Assembly (NCBI GenBank): GCA_964522215.1
Contig: CAZFVR010000012.1
Coordinates: 1 to 43,891, forward strand
Direction: 5' to 3'
Length of the DNA stretch: 43,891 nt
From: CAG-390 sp964522215
Lineage (GTDB): Bacteria > Bacillota > Clostridia > Oscillospirales > CAG-272
Under the pieces are notes generated by a model. It was given only the letters and a program-made list of their open reading frames with translations, did not search any database and was not told the DNA's origin. Shown one piece after another: positions 1-8,068 of the stretch; positions within the stretch are counted from its first letter, which is position 1; each line of letters begins with the position of its first letter. The position numbers and the translations under genes were made by a program.

Positions 1-218
1 GGATCAAAAAAACTAAATGTTCCGATGTTCTATCCGTCTTGGAAAGATATGACTCCGAGCTTCTCCACCATCGGGGTGTGAAGCTCAGATGTCGCAGAAA
101 CGTCACCAAGGATCAAAAAAACTAAATGTTCCGATGTTCTATCCGTCTTGGAAAGATATGACTCTGAGGCCCTCCACCATCGGGGTGTGAAACTCAGATA
201 TCGCAGAAACGTCACCCG
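1..218. repeat. Tandem direct repeat, two 109-bp copies at the window edge
   Basis: Copy 1 is 1-109 and copy 2 is 110-218. They differ at about six internal positions, clustered around 56-62 and in the segment near 83-91, plus the last two bases. A remnant of a third unit (GGTATAAAAAAATG against GGATCAAAAAAACTAAATG) begins at about 220 and supplies the spacer and start codon of the next gene. Copy 1 can pair GAGCTTC with GAAGCTC around the central segment; the copy 2 changes break this pairing. Each copy could encode a short peptide ending at the same TGA, but neither has a start codon with a ribosome binding site. More copies may lie upstream of the window. Confidence 0.9.
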
Positions 219-230
219 AGGTATAAAAAA

Positions 231-2216
231 ATGAAAAATGCGAAACGACTGATATCGATGACACTGGGGCTGTCGCTCCTTTTGCCGCTTGCCGCCTGCA
301 GCGGCGCGGGCGTGGGAGATCCCCATGATACGACCAACGGCCCGCAGGACAGCGCGGCAGTCACACATGATACCGAAAATGCCGGCAATGCCACCGGCGG
401 GTCCGATAAAACAGAGCCGCCGGAGACCACAGCCGAGCCGCTCCACCGCGACCCGCCGAGGAATGATGCTGAGGCGCTTGTGTGGGAGCTCTCCTCCGGC
501 ATATACAAAACAAGCACGCAGACCACCGCCGAGGTGGGGCTTGCCGACCCGCAAAATGTCGGGATAGATGAGGCGAGCTTCACGGCAACAGCTGATACGG
601 TGCCGCCCGACGGCGAGTGCGCAGCGGTGTTTTATGTGACGGATCACGGCATCACTACCAAAAGATCGGATAATTCCGCCGTTATGGCCGGGCTGATCTC
701 AAAGGTCGCGAAGGTCGAGGGCATAAAAAAGATCGTCTTTCCGGAGGGCGTGTACCGCTTTGCCAGAACGACGGTGTTTTCCGGCATATCGGACCTGTAC
801 GTCTGCGGTGAGGACGGCCGCCCGTTTACCATACTTATGACCTCATGGCAGCCGGGCATTAAGGTCACCGATTGCCAAAACATCCATTTTAATGGGTATA
901 GGTTTGATTATGAGCACCCAAGCGCCGTCACGGGGCGGGTGGTGTCGTCGGATAGCCGTAGCCGTACCGTTACTCTAAAAATAGATGAGCCGTATGACCT
1001 TTCGCGCCCCGAGTATAACGGCGGGCGCGTGCAGTACGGCTCGTATATGGAGTATGAATATGATGCCGTGGCCGGGGTGTATGTTCCCAATTATAACGGC
1101 AACCTGCTTTATAACAGCACCGGGGACGGCATCCGCAACATAAAGGACGGCAGCTATGACCCGGCCACGCGTGAGCTGACCATCACCTTTGGCTGCCAGA
1201 TAAAGGACGTGGCGGCAGGCGTGCGTGTAAACGTTGCCTTTACAATGTATGAGCATTTCGGCTTTCATGCCTCGGATAGCCGCGGGCTGTATATAGAGGA
1301 TGTGTGCCTCTACCATACCGCCGGCATGGCCATGGGCGCGAGCCGCGTGGAGGGCATATATATAAACCGCCTGCGCATAGCTCCGCCCGAGGGTTCGGAG
1401 CGTCTGATGACCGCCACCGCCGATTGCCTGCATTTTGGCAGCTGTACCGGTGAGATAGTGGTGAAAAACAGCTATTTTTCGCATTCGCATGACGACGCAA
1501 TGAATATCAAGGGCGCGTATGCCAAGGTGCTGTACGGCCTGCCGCAAAGCATAGTTTACGACAAGAGCTACGGTACACTTGAGGCTAAGGTGGGAGATGT
1601 GCTGGATGCCTACGAGGTGGCGACCTTTAAATATCTCGGCAGCTGGACCATCACAGGCATCGACACCGAGGATGGACGGTACACGGTGGCAGAGCCTGTC
1701 GGGGTAGAGCTTAAGGGCGCACTGATATGCAACGCATCCACCTCCCCTGCGCTTACAGTGGATAATTGCTTTATCGGCGATAAGCGCAACCGCGGAATGC
1801 TGATACAGTGCCGCGGCGCTGTTGTCAGCAATTGCACCTTCCGCAATGTCCTGCACGGCGCTATACAGATACTCAGCGTGGCGGATATATTTGCCGAGGG
1901 GATAATGCCGCGAGACGTAACGGTAAAGAATAATAAATTCCTGCAAAATACCGTGACGGATGTTAATGTGTTTACATGGGGACCCTCCGGAACAGCTCCC
2001 GGCACGATCCGCGGTATAAATATTCTAAACAATTTCTTTTACGGCTCGGCATCCTGCGCCGTGCATATGCTGGGCGCCGGGGATTCGACCGTCAGCGGTA
2101 ACCTGTTTGCCGATGTTGCCGCCACGGTGCAGCTCGAGCAGTCGCAGGATATAACCGTTGTCGGTAACCGCAGCTTTAGCGGCGACACTGCGGAATGCCG
2201 CGAGATCGTCGGATAA
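231..2216 (+). CDS. Right-handed beta-helix lipoprotein, GH110-like
   Basis: The protein has 661 residues. The signal peptide ends in a lipobox (LAAC, Cys23), so it should be anchored to the outer face of the membrane. A Thr/Asp/Glu/Pro-rich linker follows to about residue 80. The rest has the repeating short-strand pattern of a pectin-lyase-like right-handed parallel beta-helix. A conspicuous HDDAMNIKG motif at residues 420-428 resembles the DD-A-N-(H/K)-G motif of GH110 alpha-galactosidases and their relatives, so a glycan-degrading or glycan-binding role is likely but unproven. The start ATG has GAGG 9-10 bases upstream, inside the third remnant of the 109-bp repeat. Two tight hairpin bases after the stop end the unit. 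It faces the convergent glycosidase gene. Fold assignment is confident; the specific enzyme activity is not. Confidence 0.8.
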   Translation: MKNAKRLISMTLGLSLLLPLAACSGAGVGDPHDTTNGPQDSAAVTHDTENAGNATGGSDKTEPPETTAEPLHRDPPRNDAEALVWELSSGIYKTSTQTTAEVGLADPQNVGIDEASFTATADTVPPDGECAAVFYVTDHGITTKRSDNSAVMAGLISKVAKVEGIKKIVFPEGVYRFARTTVFSGISDLYVCGEDGRPFTILMTSWQPGIKVTDCQNIHFNGYRFDYEHPSAVTGRVVSSDSRSRTVTLKIDEPYDLSRPEYNGGRVQYGSYMEYEYDAVAGVYVPNYNGNLLYNSTGDGIRNIKDGSYDPATRELTITFGCQIKDVAAGVRVNVAFTMYEHFGFHASDSRGLYIEDVCLYHTAGMAMGASRVEGIYINRLRIAPPEGSERLMTATADCLHFGSCTGEIVVKNSYFSHSHDDAMNIKGAYAKVLYGLPQSIVYDKSYGTLEAKVGDVLDAYEVATFKYLGSWTITGIDTEDGRYTVAEPVGVELKGALICNASTSPALTVDNCFIGDKRNRGMLIQCRGAVVSNCTFRNVLHGAIQILSVADIFAEGIMPRDVTVKNNKFLQNTVTDVNVFTWGPSGTAPGTIRGINILNNFFYGSASCAVHMLGAGDSTVSGNLFADVAATVQLEQSQDITVVGNRSFSGDTAECREIVG

Positions 2217-2252
2217 ATATATAAGATAAATATATATAATCTAATAGGAAGC

Positions 2253-2300
2253 AAAGACCAAAGCTCCTCACCCGCGCGGGTGAGGAGCTTTGGTCTTTTA
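2253..2300. terminator. Bidirectional intrinsic terminator
   Basis: A near-perfect palindrome spans 2253-2298 (AAAGACCAAAGCTCCTCACC pairing with its complement around CGCG). It lies between the converging beta-helix lipoprotein and GH-A glycosidase genes. The T-runs at its edges can serve both directions. Confidence 0.9.
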
Positions 2301-2312
2301 TGATTATCGGCG

Positions 2313-3719
2313 TTAAATAAAATCGCCAAAGGTCAAAAGCATGGGGTGATCCTTTATCGGCAGGTGGTGAAGCACCATTCTGTCCGCCCCGCGGGATTCA
2401 ACAATGCTCTCCGGCAGCTCGTATATCGCGCCGTCAAGCAGGTCTATCAGCCGCACATCACCCTGTACGCCCGCAATATGGAAGGTCACCGTAGCTTCAT
2501 ATTCCGAGGTCATAAGGTCACTTGCATGCCAATAAACATAGGCCGCGCTGCCGTTTTTGCGCCTAAATCCGCCGCCAAGCGTTTCAAAATCATTTATATC
2601 AGCACCAAACAGGCGTGGCGATTGCTCCGGCATAGGCATCAGCGGCAGGTCGGTGACCTCCCACTCCTCCGCAAAAACGGATGCCAGCACCTGGAGCGTG
2701 CGGTAGGACATTTTGGGTCGGTACTCGCCAACAGAAAAGCCGTTCTCGTCAAATTCCGCGCCCAAAACGCCAAAATAGCCGTAGTCTATCCAGCTGGAGC
2801 TGTCCCCTACCATGCCGTGCAGTGCCTCTATCATGTCCATGCAGGAAAAATAAGAGGCAAACTCCGCGCCGCCCAGCAGATCTATCATCAGGTGACGCGC
2901 CATATATTTGGCTTGGCGGCGTTCGCTCCAAACGCCCTGCCGCAGGGCACCGTTGCCGCCACTGCGGGATTGCGTGCCGGATTCGCCCTGTATCACAGGC
3001 ATGCCGGGCTTGTAATAGTTGCAAAGCGCACGCATCGAGCGAATGCTGTCTGCCATCACCTTGTCGCGCGGCGTGTAGCAGTGGTAGGTCACAGCATCGC
3101 AGACCTCAAACGCGCCTGCCTCGGCGAGTGCGGCAAAAAAGGTCATGTTGGCGCGGCACATCGAGCCAAGCACGGCACGCGCATTCGGGTCGCTCTCGTG
3201 TATCGCATTTGCGGTCGGAATGACCAGCCGTGCGTAATCGGCGGCGTTTGCACCACAGCGCCAAGTGCCGCGACCGTCAGGCTCGTTCCAGATCTCGTAG
3301 TCCCTCACGCGGCCGCGAAAATGAGTGACCAGCGCACGGGTGTAGTTCACCCAAGCCTCCAGTGCCTCATCCGAAAAGATGGGCGGACAGCCTACCGCAC
3401 CGTATGACTCTGCGGCGCGCTCGTCGTAAAGTCCGTTGCCGTAAACTATGTTGATCCAAGGTATCATGCCGTCGGCTATCAGGCGGTCAACTATCTCGTC
3501 TATCCACCCAAAATCATAAACGCCGCGCTCGCGCTCGGTGCGCTGCCAGCCGGATTGTATCCTTACGTATTTAACTCCGATAGCGGCAAGCTTGTCGTAC
3601 GCACGGCGGGGATCAAACACCGCGCGGTCAAGCTTCTCAAAGCCAATACCAAGGCGGGATACGCCTACCTCACTTGCACTTTTTGCCTTAACATCTCCAA
3701 TTTTTAAAAGTCTGTCCAT
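2313..3719 (-). CDS. Clan GH-A glycoside hydrolase (GH39/GH5-like), cytoplasmic
   Basis: The protein has 468 residues and no signal peptide, so it probably acts inside the cell on imported oligosaccharides. The TIM-barrel pattern is clear. YVRIQSGWQRTE and the phrase IWNEPDGRGTW place the acid/base glutamate at E146. QGESGTQSR places a likely nucleophile at E246. The two are 100 residues apart, as in GH39/GH5-type retaining enzymes. A C-terminal beta-rich region (about 370-468) resembles the accessory sandwich common in GH39 and GH51. The start at 3719 was chosen because AGGAAG lies 8 bases upstream; an upstream in-frame ATG at 3794 has no such site. Substrate (xylosides, arabinosides or glucosides) cannot be told from the sequence. 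Confidence 0.82.
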   Translation of the reverse strand: MDRLLKIGDVKAKSASEVGVSRLGIGFEKLDRAVFDPRRAYDKLAAIGVKYVRIQSGWQRTERERGVYDFGWIDEIVDRLIADGMIPWINIVYGNGLYDERAAESYGAVGCPPIFSDEALEAWVNYTRALVTHFRGRVRDYEIWNEPDGRGTWRCGANAADYARLVIPTANAIHESDPNARAVLGSMCRANMTFFAALAEAGAFEVCDAVTYHCYTPRDKVMADSIRSMRALCNYYKPGMPVIQGESGTQSRSGGNGALRQGVWSERRQAKYMARHLMIDLLGGAEFASYFSCMDMIEALHGMVGDSSSWIDYGYFGVLGAEFDENGFSVGEYRPKMSYRTLQVLASVFAEEWEVTDLPLMPMPEQSPRLFGADINDFETLGGGFRRKNGSAAYVYWHASDLMTSEYEATVTFHIAGVQGDVRLIDLLDGAIYELPESIVESRGADRMVLHHLPIKDHPMLLTFGDFI

Positions 3720-3880
3720 CCTGTCTTCCTTTCCGCCGCCGCGGTGATGATCCGTCGGCCGCCCTTTTTTCTTTATTTTATCATCAAACCACACGTGGGT
3801 ATATACGAATCTTGTGAATTTGTAAGAATGCTACTTGTTTTTGAGGAGATCTTTGAAAGCGAGAGCAGGAGGACGGGATA

Positions 3881-4050
3881 CGCGCTTCGCGCGGTCATAT
3901 TCCGCACGGTGTGCGGAGTGATATTTTGCGGCTTTCGCGGCAAAGTGATATGTTCCGCTCCGCGTAACGTGATATGCACGCGCGCGACCGCCGGGCGGCG
4001 GTCGCGGAACGAACAATGGATATCGCAGTCGTTTATGGCTGCGAACAAAC
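3881..4050 (+). repeat. Hairpin/GTGATAT dispersed element, copy A
   Basis: Modules in order: hairpin 3881-3893 (CGCGC TTC GCGCG), linker GTCATAT, hairpin 3901-3917 (TCCGCAC GGT GTGCGGA), GTGATAT 3918-3924, hairpin 3925-3944 (TTTGC/GCAAA), GTGATAT 3945-3951, hairpin 3952-3968, GTGATAT 3969-3975, a perfect 10-bp stem at 3983-4006, then the tail ATGGATATCGCAGTCGTTTATGGCTGCG. It occupies the divergent gap between the glycosidase and the amino-acid transporter. Reading frames across it are judged spurious because their translations recur wherever the element recurs. The remainder of the gap (4051-4240) shows no gene: only a weak GCGGG/CCCGC hairpin and an A/T-rich stretch. Confidence 0.85.
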
Positions 4051-4243
4051 TTCGTAGGACGGGGGGGCGGCCCCTGCCGCGACAAAGGATGATGCTTTTA
4101 TTTGCGGCTACAGGCGCGTTGGAGCCTCACCTGCAGACGGAAGGACATTGTTATCCGCTGCAGAAATAATTTTAATTGAAATTCGCGGGCGAATCGCTCC
4201 CGCACATCTCAAAAAAAAAATTAAAAAAATTTCAATTTTCCTC

Positions 4244-4272
4244 TTGACAAACTCCTCTTACTGTGATATCAT
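4244..4272 (+). promoter_or_regulatory. Sigma-A promoter of the amino acid ABC operon
   Basis: TTGACA at 4244-4249 and TATCAT at 4267-4272 are separated by exactly 17 bases, giving a start near 4279. The leader of about 100 bases contains two small hairpins: CGCCGCAGGCG near 4317, and GACCCC AAA GGGGTC at 4351-4365 just before the GGTGA ribosome binding site. Confidence 0.88.
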
Positions 4273-4377
4273 ATTAGCATACTAAAGTGCTTGGCCGCAA
4301 GAGACGATGAAAACGCCGCCGCAGGCGAGCATAGATAAAAAAAGGAAAAAGACCCCAAAGGGGTCGGGTGAAGAAAA

Positions 4378-5181
4378 ATGAAAAAACTCACAAAAACAAA
4401 AGTACTTGCCGCTCTGCTGGCACTCCTCGCGCTCATATCCTGCGCATCCCTCGTTAGCTGCTCCAATGGCGACGGTGACGTTGACTACGTTAAGAAAAAC
4501 GGCAAGCTGATCGTCGGTATTACCGATTATCCTCCCATGGACTACCGCGAGGACGGCTCGGAGGAATGGATAGGCTTTGATGCCGACATGGCAAAGGCCT
4601 TTGCCAAGAGCCTTGGCGTTGATGCCGAGTTCGTTGTTATCGACTGGGGCACCAAGATCGCCGCGCTGAATGCCAAGACCATCGACTGCGTATGGAACGG
4701 CATGACCCTTAACGATGAAGTCGAAGCCGCAATGGCCGTCTCGCAAAAGTACTGCAAAAACGCACAGGTAGTCATCCTGCCGTCCGCAGTCGCCGCCAAC
4801 TACACATCTGTGGAGAGCCTCAAGGATCTCAACTTTGCGGTCGAGGTCGGCTCTGCGGGTAAGGATCAGGTTGAAGCGCTCGGCTACAAATTTACCGAGG
4901 TCGGCGACCAGACCAAGGCAGTCATGGAGGTTGCCGCCGGAACTGCCGATGCTGCAGTGGTAGATCTTTTGCTGGCAGGTAATCTGGTCGGCGAGGGAAC
5001 CTCCTACTCCTCCCTTGTTATCGGCCCGAAGCTCAATGACGAAGAGTTCTTTGTAGTCGGCTTTAGAAAGGATTCGGATCTTGCCGCCAAGTTCGGTGAG
5101 TTCTGGAGCGCCGCTGCCGCGGATGGTTCACTTGATTCCACAGCCAAAAAGTACGGCGTGCAGGAAGCCATCGTAAAATAA
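4378..5181 (+). CDS. Polar amino acid ABC transporter substrate-binding lipoprotein
   Basis: The protein has 267 residues and belongs to solute-binding protein family 3. The lipobox is LVSC with Cys28, so the mature protein is tethered outside the membrane. The family pattern is clear: GKLIVGITDYPPMDYRE near the N-terminus, GFDADMAKAFAKSLG, and WNGMTLNDE after the first hinge. It captures a polar amino acid (or similar small ligand) and hands it to the permease at 5252 and ATPase at 5923, which follow on the same transcript. The ribosome site is GGTGA about 7 bases before the ATG. The binding-site Arg normally seen after 'TxxR' is not obvious (a SQKYCKNAQ segment instead of the usual TPER-like one), so the ligand is uncertain. 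Confidence 0.92.
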   Translation: MKKLTKTKVLAALLALLALISCASLVSCSNGDGDVDYVKKNGKLIVGITDYPPMDYREDGSEEWIGFDADMAKAFAKSLGVDAEFVVIDWGTKIAALNAKTIDCVWNGMTLNDEVEAAMAVSQKYCKNAQVVILPSAVAANYTSVESLKDLNFAVEVGSAGKDQVEALGYKFTEVGDQTKAVMEVAAGTADAAVVDLLLAGNLVGEGTSYSSLVIGPKLNDEEFFVVGFRKDSDLAAKFGEFWSAAAADGSLDSTAKKYGVQEAIVK

Positions 5182-5196
5182 TTTAAATATCTTACT

Positions 5197-5222
5197 CATC
5201 CTCCCGCCGCGGCGGGAGGATG
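5197..5222 (+). promoter_or_regulatory. Intercistronic stem-loop after the binding-protein gene
   Basis: A perfect 26-base inverted repeat (CATCCTCCCGCC and its complement around GC) has no T-run after it. In ABC operons such structures commonly stabilise the upstream binding-protein mRNA or reduce read-through, giving more binding protein than permease. That role is inferred here. Confidence 0.7.
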
Positions 5223-5251
5223 AACAATGAAAAAAAGGATCATTATCGGAC

Positions 5252-5905
5252 ATGCTGCAAATACTTATTTCCCTTTGCGATGGGTTTGTAAAGACCCTCC
5301 AAATATTCTTTTTGACCCTGGCGGGAGCCATTCCGCTGGGCCTTTTGATCGCTCTTGGGTCAATGAGCCGCTTTCGCCCCCTGCGCGCAGTGGTCAAATT
5401 TATAGTTTGGATAGTCCGCGGCACGCCGCTGATGCTCCAATTGATAGTTATCTACTACGGTCCCGGTCTGTTTTTGCATAATAATATTTGGGGGACAGGC
5501 AACAGCGGCCGCTTTATTGCGGTCGCGGCGGCGTTTGTTTTTAACTACGCCTGCTATTTTTCAGAGATCTACCGCGGCGGCATTGAGTCGATATCCGTCG
5601 GGCAGTACGAGGCCGGGCAGGTGCTGGGGCTTTCAAAAAGTCAGATATTTTTTAAGATCATACTCCTGCAGGTAATAAAGCGCATCCTCCCGCCAATGAG
5701 CAACGAGGTGATAACCCTTGTTAAGGATACATCCCTTGCGCGCGTGATATCCGTTTACGAGCTGATCTGGGCGGGCGAGGCGTTTATAAAATCCCGCGGC
5801 ATCCTTTGGCCGCTGTTGATGACGGGACTGTTTTATCTGCTTTTCTCCGGCCTTTTGACGGTGCTCTTTGCGCGGCTTGAGAAAAAGCTTTCCTATTTTA
5901 ATTGA
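5252..5905 (+). CDS. Polar amino acid ABC transporter permease (HisM/GlnP family)
   Basis: The protein has 217 residues with about five hydrophobic membrane segments. The cytoplasmic coupling loop carries the EAA signature, YEAGQVLGLSKSQIFFKIILLQ, which docks onto the ATPase. Only one permease gene is present, so the channel is probably a homodimer. It starts 70 bases after the binding protein, beyond the 5197-5222 stem-loop. The ribosome site AAGGA lies about 12 bases upstream, a slightly long spacing that may keep expression low. An overlapping frame at 5227 is a shadow. Confidence 0.92.
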   Translation: MLQILISLCDGFVKTLQIFFLTLAGAIPLGLLIALGSMSRFRPLRAVVKFIVWIVRGTPLMLQLIVIYYGPGLFLHNNIWGTGNSGRFIAVAAAFVFNYACYFSEIYRGGIESISVGQYEAGQVLGLSKSQIFFKIILLQVIKRILPPMSNEVITLVKDTSLARVISVYELIWAGEAFIKSRGILWPLLMTGLFYLLFSGLLTVLFARLEKKLSYFN

Positions 5906-5922
5906 TTTATGTGAGGTCAGCC

Positions 5923-6669
5923 ATGCCGATACTTGAGGTAAAGGATCTTAAAAAGAATTTCGGCAGGACCGAGGTCCTGCGCGGTGTCTCCTTTGAGCTG
6001 GAGGCGGGCGAGGTGATGTCGATCATCGGCTCGTCCGGCAGTGGAAAGACCACCCTTTTGCGCTGTCTCAATTCGCTTGAATTTGCGGATGCGGGCAGTA
6101 TAACCGTGGGCGGCGAGGTGATGTTTGATGCCGCAAATGCGGGCAGGGTCAGCGAGGCCGAGCTGCAGCGGCGGCGCTTGCACTTTGGGCTGGTCTTTCA
6201 GTCGTTCAACCTTTTTCCGCAATATACCGCGCTTGAAAACGTTGCGCTGGCGCCAAGACTTACCGGCAGGCGGGATGCCGCAGGCAGCCGCGCGGTGGCC
6301 GAGCAGCTGCTGGGGCAGGTGGGTCTTTCGGCAAAAATGCAAAATTACCCCTGTGAGCTGTCCGGCGGACAGCAGCAAAGGGTGGCAATAGCGCGCGCGC
6401 TGGCCATGGACCCGGAGATACTCTGCTTTGACGAGCCGACCTCCGCCCTTGACCCGGAGCTGACCGGCGAGGTGTTGCGCGTGATACGCGACCTGCGCGA
6501 GGCCGGCCGCACGATGATAGTGGTCACGCATGAGATGGATTTTGCAAAAAGCGTCTCTGATCGCGTGCTGTTTATGGCCGACGGCGTGATAGAGGAATCC
6601 GGCACGCCAGAGGAGATCTTCACCTCCCCTGCATCGGATAAGCTCCGCTCCTTCCTAAAGCTTGCATAG
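5923..6669 (+). CDS. Polar amino acid ABC transporter ATP-binding protein
   Basis: The protein has 248 residues, a standard size for GlnQ/HisP-type ATPases. Walker A is GSSGSGKT at 36-43, the ABC signature LSGGQ at 146-150, Walker B ends in D170-E171 (CFDEP), and the switch histidine is in VVTHEMDFA. It powers import through the permease encoded just upstream. An in-frame ATG exists at 5902, but GTGAGGT immediately upstream of 5923 favours the internal start (MPILEVKDL), which also matches the usual N-terminus of the family. The start is 17 bases beyond the permease stop. Confidence 0.95.
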   Translation: MPILEVKDLKKNFGRTEVLRGVSFELEAGEVMSIIGSSGSGKTTLLRCLNSLEFADAGSITVGGEVMFDAANAGRVSEAELQRRRLHFGLVFQSFNLFPQYTALENVALAPRLTGRRDAAGSRAVAEQLLGQVGLSAKMQNYPCELSGGQQQRVAIARALAMDPEILCFDEPTSALDPELTGEVLRVIRDLREAGRTMIVVTHEMDFAKSVSDRVLFMADGVIEESGTPEEIFTSPASDKLRSFLKLA

Positions 6670-6685
6670 ACCGCAAGAGCTTTTA

Positions 6686-6727
6686 TACCCCTTCTGCCGT
6701 GGCGGCAGGAGGGGTAAGCTTATTTTT
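6686..6727 (+). terminator. Intrinsic terminator of the ABC operon
   Basis: A 12-bp stem (ACCCCTTCTGCC with GGCAGGAGGGGT, one G-T pair) is followed by AAGCTTATTTTT. Confidence 0.78.
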
Positions 6728-6824
6728 GGCACCACCGCCCGCGCGATCACCGACGTTTCAAGCCTGAAAGTGCCGCAAAGCACGGCTGTTTTTTATTTGC
6801 CGGATGCAAAAAATGCACGGGGTA

Positions 6825-6853
6825 TTGACAATTCGGGGGCTTAGTGTTATTAT
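6825..6853 (+). promoter_or_regulatory. Sigma-A promoter of the DUF4097 lipoprotein gene
   Basis: TTGACA at 6825-6830 and TATTAT at 6848-6853 are 17 bases apart. Start of transcription is expected near 6860, leaving a leader of about 45 bases. Confidence 0.85.
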
Positions 6854-6903
6854 TATAGCGCAGCGAGGGATCTTGCGGCAAGCGACGAAAAAAGGAAAGC
6901 AAA

Positions 6904-7866
6904 ATGAAAAAAACAGTTAAGATAATACTTATTACGGCATGCCTGCTCATGGCAGTGTGCGCGGCGCTCACGTCCTGCGCTATGCAGTCAGGGGATGGCG
7001 ATGCGGCGGGCGGCATAATGCTTGAATGCAACCGCCGCGAGGTGAGGGAGAGCTTTGACGGCATCCGCATCGATACCGACACGGCGGATATCAGGCTGAT
7101 GCTTGCAGAGGACGGCGTTTGCCGCGTTGAGTGCCTTGAATTCCCTAAGGCGCGGCATGAGGTTGGGGTCACAGGCGGTGAGCTCGTGGTGCAGATCGAT
7201 GACAGGCGCACCCTCTTGGATCAGGCGGTGGTATCCCTTGAACCGCCGCACATATATGTCTATCTGCCCGGGGATTACTATCGTTCGCTGGTGATAGACG
7301 ATCACACCGGCAGGATAACGATAGATGATCCTTTTAAGTTTGATACACTCTCGATCACATCCACCACCGGTGCGGTAAAGCTCGACGGTGTGCGGGCGGA
7401 TCGGGTGGATGTGAGCACCACCACCGGCGGGGTAGAGCTTTGCCGCACCGAGGTGGGGGAGGCAGAGCTTGCCGTCAGCACCGGACGCGTGACGGTCAGC
7501 GACTTGGAGTGCGGTGGCGAGCTTTGCGTTACCGCCACGACAGGCAGTGTTGAGATAGAGGATGTCAGCTGCGGCAGTTTTGTTTCAACCGGTACCACCG
7601 GCGGCATAACCCTGCGGCAGGTGACGGCCGAGGGGAAGATGCGCATCACGCGCAGGACCGGCGGGGTGACCTTTGACGGCGCGGATGCCGCGGAGATAGA
7701 TGTTGAAACTACGACGGGCAGTGTGCGCGGCAGCTTGCTTTCCGGCAAGACCTTTACCGCCGACACGTCCACAGGCGCGATCGACCTGCCGGAGAATACC
7801 TCCTCCGCCGCCCCCTGCCGCATCAGGACCACCACCGGCGGGATAAAGATAACGGTCGAGGGGTGA
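6904..7866 (+). CDS. DUF4097-type beta-strand repeat lipoprotein
   Basis: The protein has 320 residues. A lipobox (LTSC, Cys25) marks it as a membrane-anchored exported lipoprotein. From about residue 130 to the C-terminus it is a ladder of short repeats built on TTG(G/S/A)(V/I), each spaced roughly 20 residues. This is the pattern of the DUF4097 'adhesin-like' family, which folds as a beta-helix. No catalytic residues are visible and the family has no established biochemical function; in many Firmicutes it accompanies membrane-stress operons, but here it is transcribed alone. An AAAGGA site precedes the ATG. It is bounded by its own promoter and by two downstream hairpins. Confidence 0.85.
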   Translation: MKKTVKIILITACLLMAVCAALTSCAMQSGDGDAAGGIMLECNRREVRESFDGIRIDTDTADIRLMLAEDGVCRVECLEFPKARHEVGVTGGELVVQIDDRRTLLDQAVVSLEPPHIYVYLPGDYYRSLVIDDHTGRITIDDPFKFDTLSITSTTGAVKLDGVRADRVDVSTTTGGVELCRTEVGEAELAVSTGRVTVSDLECGGELCVTATTGSVEIEDVSCGSFVSTGTTGGITLRQVTAEGKMRITRRTGGVTFDGADAAEIDVETTTGSVRGSLLSGKTFTADTSTGAIDLPENTSSAAPCRIRTTTGGIKITVEG

Positions 7867-7962
7867 GTGAGCCGTATGCCGCACTTTTTGCGGATCCTAT
7901 ACATCGCCGGCGGCGATGCTTGCGGAAGAAATCAGCGGGGCGGCTTTCAATATGAATAAAAT

Positions 7963-7996
7963 TAGCAGGGCACGCACCACGGTGCGTGCCCTGCTA
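7963..7996 (-). terminator. Stem-loop/terminator downstream of rsmG
   Basis: A perfect inverted repeat (TAGCAGGGCACGCACC with its complement) is followed, read on the minus strand, by a T-rich stretch (AATTTTATTC). It is best read as a second terminator for the rsmG transcript. Confidence 0.6.
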
Positions 7997-8015
7997 AAAA
8001 TATATTTAATTTCGC

Positions 8016-8054
8016 AAAGGCCGGCAGGATGCTACCCTGCCGGCCTTTTATTTA
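8016..8054. terminator. Bidirectional intrinsic terminator between convergent genes
   Basis: The AAAGGCCGGCAGG / CCTGCCGGCCTTT stem is followed on the plus strand by TTTATTTATT. It separates the DUF4097 gene from rsmG. Confidence 0.8.
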
Positions 8055-8068
8055 TTAATAGTGCTGCC

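Noticed and set aside
975..1946. 323-residue minus-strand frame inside the beta-helix gene
   Set aside because: No start signal or family features; composition reflects the opposite coding strand.
3881..4050. CRISPR array interpretation of the regularly spaced GTGATAT repeats
   Set aside because: The repeated unit is only 7 bases, the intervals are palindromes of 13-20 bases, and no cas genes are present.
3744..4169. 141-residue plus-strand frame, and opposing frames of 84-91 residues, in the 3.7-4.2 kb gap
   Set aside because: They translate dispersed element A; the same peptide-like strings (for example HFAAKAAKYH) recur at the other copies, showing that they follow the repeat and not a protein.
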